NCBI GenBank assembly: GCA_964528095.1
Contig: CAZGSG010000248.1
Location: forward strand, 1-8,735
Length of the DNA: 8,735 bases
Reading direction: 5' to 3'
Source: CAZGSG01 sp964528095
GTDB lineage: Bacteria; Bacteroidota; Bacteroidia; Chitinophagales; Chitinophagaceae
The notes beneath the pieces were generated by a model. It made no database searches. It was not told the origin of the DNA and worked only from the letters and a program-made list of their open reading frames with translations. Numbering within the stretch: position 1 is the stretch's first letter; each line of letters opens with the position of its first letter. A program made the position numbers and the translations under genes. Positions 5,995 through 8,735 of this stretch are shown here, one piece after another.

Positions 5995-7851
5995 ATGATA
6001 CAACAAAAAAACAAGATTTGGATACTATTATTACTAATGGTCCCATTGTTTTCAGAAGCGCAAACCATTAGTAGAATTGAACCAGGCAATTGGTGGGTTG
6101 GAATGAAATTTAATAAGGTTACTGTATTAGTTTACGGTAAAGAAATCCAAAATTTAGAACCTTCTATAAAATATGAGGGAGTTAAAATTTTAAAAACCGA
6201 AAAAGTAGAAAATCCAAATTACTTGTTTATTACCCTGGAAATTAGTGCCGAAACGCCCGCCGGAAATGCAAGAATAGAATTTAAAAAAGGCAGTAGAACA
6301 TTTATAACAAAGGATTTTCCATTACTTGCCCGGCAAAAAAATAGTGCAGATAGGCAGAGCTACACACAAAAAGATGCCATCTACCTAATTGTTCCTGACA
6401 GGTTTTCCAATGGTGACGCTACAAACGATATAATTCCAACATTAAATGAAAAGATAGTAGACAGAAAAGACGAAGACAAAAGGCACGGTGGAGACATTCA
6501 AGGGATCATTAATCATTTAGACTATATTAAATCTTTGGGCTTTACACAAATTTGGAGCACCCCATTGATTGAAAATAATGAACCAAATTATTCTTACCAT
6601 GGTTACGCCGGTACTGATTTTTACAAAATTGACCCTCGTTTTGGAACCAACGAACAATTCAAAGAATTAGTTCAGGAAGCAAATAAAAGAAACATCGGCG
6701 TAGTATGGGATGTCGTACTAAACCATTGTGGTACGGAATATTATTTTATTAAAGATTTACCAGGCAAAGACTGGGTTAATTTTCCTGATACAAAAACAAG
6801 GAGCAATCATTTAAAGACAACCATAACGGATATCTATGCAACGGAAATTGATAAGAAAGAATATACGGATGGTTGGTTTGATGGTCATATGGCAGATTTA
6901 AATCAGCGTAATCCTTTAATGGCTAAGTATCTCATTCAAAACACAATTTGGTGGATAGAATATGCTGGTATATCAGGTTTCAGAGAAGACACCTATTCAT
7001 ATGCTGACAAAGATTTTTTAGCACTCTGGACAAAAACAATTCTTGATGAATATCCTAATTTTAATATCGTAGGTGAAGAAATGTCCAGAATTGTTGCCCA
7101 TACCTCTTATTGGCAAAAAGACAAAACGAATTTTGATGGCTATAAAAGTTACTTACCCACAACAATGGATTTTTTATTGAATGATAATATCATTTCGAGC
7201 TTGAACAAAACAGACAATTGGTTTTCTACCTGGAGGGATACTTATCAGGGAATAGCCCAGGACTATCAGTTTCCACATCCTGACGATCAATTAATTTTCC
7301 CGGACAATCACGATCTAGACAGGTTTTACTCAAGACTTAACAACAATTTTGATAATTGGAAACTTGGCATTGCCATGTATATGACAATGCGTGGCATTCC
7401 TCAATTTTTTTATGGAACAGAAATTTTAATGACCAACGAAAAAGCAGGAAGTGACGGTCAAAGAAGAAGTGATTTTTATGGCGGTTGGAAAGATGATTTA
7501 AAAAATGCTGAAACCGAGAAAGGACTAACTGACACAGAAAAAGAAGCAAAAAAATATTTTTCAAAATTACTCAATTGGCGAAAAACAAATACTGCGATAG
7601 CAAAAGGGAAATTTAAGCATTATGCACCTCAAAAAAATGATGTTTACATTTATTTCCGTTATAACGATGAACAAAAAATCATGGTTTTATTGAATAAAAA
7701 CAATGAAAGTGTAACCCTTGATATGAACAGGTATTCTGAAATGATTTCCAACAAATTTAAAGCATACGATATAATTTCTGACAAAGAACTAAACGTAGAA
7801 AATAGCCTGACAATTTCAGGAAAAACGGCAATGATTTTAGAAATTAAATAG
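5995..7851 (+). CDS. Secreted GH13 alpha-glucan hydrolase (neopullulanase/cyclomaltodextrinase, SusA-like)
   Basis: The product has 618 residues with a Sec signal (WILLLLMVPLFSEAQ, cleavage predicted after A22). Residues 24-112 match the cyclomaltodextrinase N-terminal beta-sandwich (ISRIEPGNWWVGM at the start). The (beta/alpha)8 barrel starts near 127 (AIYLIVPDRFSNGD). Conserved regions are complete: D239VVLNH244; GFR330ED332 with D332 as nucleophile; VGE361 as acid/base; DNH439D440 as transition-state stabiliser. The last 80 residues form the C-terminal beta domain. The enzyme should cleave alpha-1,4 (and perhaps alpha-1,6) links in maltodextrins, pullulan or cyclodextrins, in the periplasm or at the cell surface. 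Region III reads GEEM, as in SusA-like enzymes. SusA normally sits with SusB-G; no SusC/SusD, alpha-glucosidase or MalR-type regulator is in view, so it may be an orphan or acquired. It is AT-rich, like the PH-domain gene and unlike the serine hydrolase. Confidence 0.92.
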   Translation: MIQQKNKIWILLLLMVPLFSEAQTISRIEPGNWWVGMKFNKVTVLVYGKEIQNLEPSIKYEGVKILKTEKVENPNYLFITLEISAETPAGNARIEFKKGSRTFITKDFPLLARQKNSADRQSYTQKDAIYLIVPDRFSNGDATNDIIPTLNEKIVDRKDEDKRHGGDIQGIINHLDYIKSLGFTQIWSTPLIENNEPNYSYHGYAGTDFYKIDPRFGTNEQFKELVQEANKRNIGVVWDVVLNHCGTEYYFIKDLPGKDWVNFPDTKTRSNHLKTTITDIYATEIDKKEYTDGWFDGHMADLNQRNPLMAKYLIQNTIWWIEYAGISGFREDTYSYADKDFLALWTKTILDEYPNFNIVGEEMSRIVAHTSYWQKDKTNFDGYKSYLPTTMDFLLNDNIISSLNKTDNWFSTWRDTYQGIAQDYQFPHPDDQLIFPDNHDLDRFYSRLNNNFDNWKLGIAMYMTMRGIPQFFYGTEILMTNEKAGSDGQRRSDFYGGWKDDLKNAETEKGLTDTEKEAKKYFSKLLNWRKTNTAIAKGKFKHYAPQKNDVYIYFRYNDEQKIMVLLNKNNESVTLDMNRYSEMISNKFKAYDIISDKELNVENSLTISGKTAMILEIK

Positions 7852-8089
7852 AAGAACCTTAGTGGGTCTCACTTGATCCAGAACTTTAACCATATTATGC
7901 TTGCGGCTTTTATAGTACTAAAGACAAATACGAGGGTAGTCCAGGCGATGTTTTTATGCGTATGATACAACTTTACTGCAAAGGCCTTACAATGAAACAT
8001 ATTTTTTCAGTGAACCGTATTGATATTCAGAAAAGTCAGACCAAATGACAGATAAAAGGTTAGATGTCTTATTAATCCTGCAGCCTTAG
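7852..8089. other. Convergent intergenic region with no clear gene or terminator
   Basis: These 238 bases separate the amylase from a convergent T9SS protein gene. A plus-strand frame from 7890 to TGA 8046-8048 stays open for 52 codons and reads protein-like in part (DKYEGSPGDVFMRMIQLYCK). It has no good start and follows an in-frame TAA at 7887, and I recognise no family. It could be a gene remnant or chance. No strong hairpin with a T tract was found. Confidence 0.35.
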
Positions 8090-8734
8090 TTACAGCTTTA
8101 TCAATTTTACAAATGATTGTTTTGCCCCATCATTAAGCTGTATCGTGTATGTTCCTTTTACAAGGCCAGACACATTTGCCTGCCATATACTTTGATTATT
8201 CAGTTCTTTAAACATGACCGGCCGGCCGGCAAGATCGAATATGGTAAGCTGTATCTTTTTTTGGTCACCGGTATACTTTATGGTGATTGTATTAACTGCC
8301 GGATTAGGAAACGCCATTAAGTCTTCGTCATTTTTTTCAAATATTACTTTGGCTATGGAGCTATAAGTATATCGGCCATCAATATCTATCAGTTTCAGGC
8401 GATAGTAATTAATATCTTTTGCAGGTGCATTGTCTGTAAAACTGTATTGATGTGTGCCGCTACTGTTGGCAGCAGAAACAGTGCTGATTTTTTTAAAATC
8501 AAGGTCATTATTGCTACGTTCAATTTCAATGTGTGATGTATTCATTTCATCGGCTGTTTGCCATTGCAACAACGCATTTTCGTTTTGCTTAAAGGCAGAA
8601 AAGGAAAGCAGGTGAAGCGGCAGTGTGCTAACGCCAAGCTTAACCACCCAGTAATCTTCGTTACCGTGATTGCCGGTAACATCAGCATCTGTAGATGTGG
8701 AATAACCTGCGGCAATATACCCGCCATCAATGGT
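8090..8734 (-). CDS. T9SS-exported protein, C-terminal part (5' truncated by window)
   Basis: The minus-strand frame is open to the window edge; 214 residues are visible and the start is outside. A GTG at 8647 would give 185 residues but lies inside a conserved repeat, so it is not the start. Visible residues 2-34 read IDGGYIAAGYSTSTDADVTG then NEDYWVVKLG, a repeat (DGGYIxAGYS..DYWVVKL) typical of large secreted Bacteroidota proteins. Residues about 40-135 form a fibronectin-III-like or jelly-roll-like domain (LLSFSAFKQN..LLQWQTADE.., YYRLKLIDIDG). Residues 140-214 are the Por-type C-terminal sorting tail: FPNPAVNTITI, IFDLAGRPV, GTYTIQL, KLIKL. The tail directs export across the outer membrane by the type IX system and is removed there. 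The host must therefore have a T9SS, although no component is encoded here. The cargo function cannot be inferred from this end. Confidence 0.88.
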   Translation of the reverse strand, partial: TIDGGYIAAGYSTSTDADVTGNHGNEDYWVVKLGVSTLPLHLLSFSAFKQNENALLQWQTADEMNTSHIEIERSNNDLDFKKISTVSAANSSGTHQYSFTDNAPAKDINYYRLKLIDIDGRYTYSSIAKVIFEKNDEDLMAFPNPAVNTITIKYTGDQKKIQLTIFDLAGRPVMFKELNNQSIWQANVSGLVKGTYTIQLNDGAKQSFVKLIKL

Positions 8735-8735
8735 C

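Overview
The window looks like a chromosomal stretch of a Bacteroidota bacterium, most likely Chitinophagaceae-like. The evidence is a type IX secretion (Por-type) C-terminal tail, two-component-regulator propeller repeats, a SusA/neopullulanase-like GH13 enzyme, Ser-rich outer-membrane barrel loops, A/T-rich leaders without obvious Shine-Dalgarno sequences, and a TAnnTTTG-type promoter element. No rRNA, tRNA, CRISPR array or complete insertion sequence is visible.

Layout. Positions 3-545 (+) are the end of a propeller protein whose start lies outside the window; it carries a 17-bp palindrome read in frame. A YceI-like lipoprotein (606-1259, +) and a small secreted beta-barrel protein (1472-2176, +) follow. 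A strong hairpin with A and T tracts at 2198-2231 separates them from a convergent serine hydrolase (beta-lactamase/PBP4* fold, 2307-4082, -).

The stretch from about 4150 to 5990 differs from the rest. First comes the wreck of a membrane-anchored winged-helix regulator (4177-4547, +): a transmembrane segment, a frameshift at a run of seven A, a conserved extracytoplasmic start, then a jump straight to the last helix of the winged-helix domain. Tail-to-tail with it lies a GIY-YIG nuclease gene (4564-4746, -) broken by an in-frame stop and lacking its C-terminus. Next are about 300 bp of hairpin-rich noncoding DNA, an AT-rich PH-domain membrane protein (5055-5687, +), and a foldback-rich spacer ending in a hairpin plus T6. 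I read this as a zone where small gene cassettes arrive and decay.

Positions 5995-7851 (+) encode a complete secreted GH13 alpha-glucan hydrolase with all catalytic residues but no SusC/SusD partners in view. The window closes with the C-terminus of a T9SS-exported protein on the minus strand (8090-8734).

Most intact products are envelope or secreted proteins. No pathway clearly links them. The interest lies in the decayed genes, the short palindromic repeats and the possible cassette structure around the PH-domain gene.
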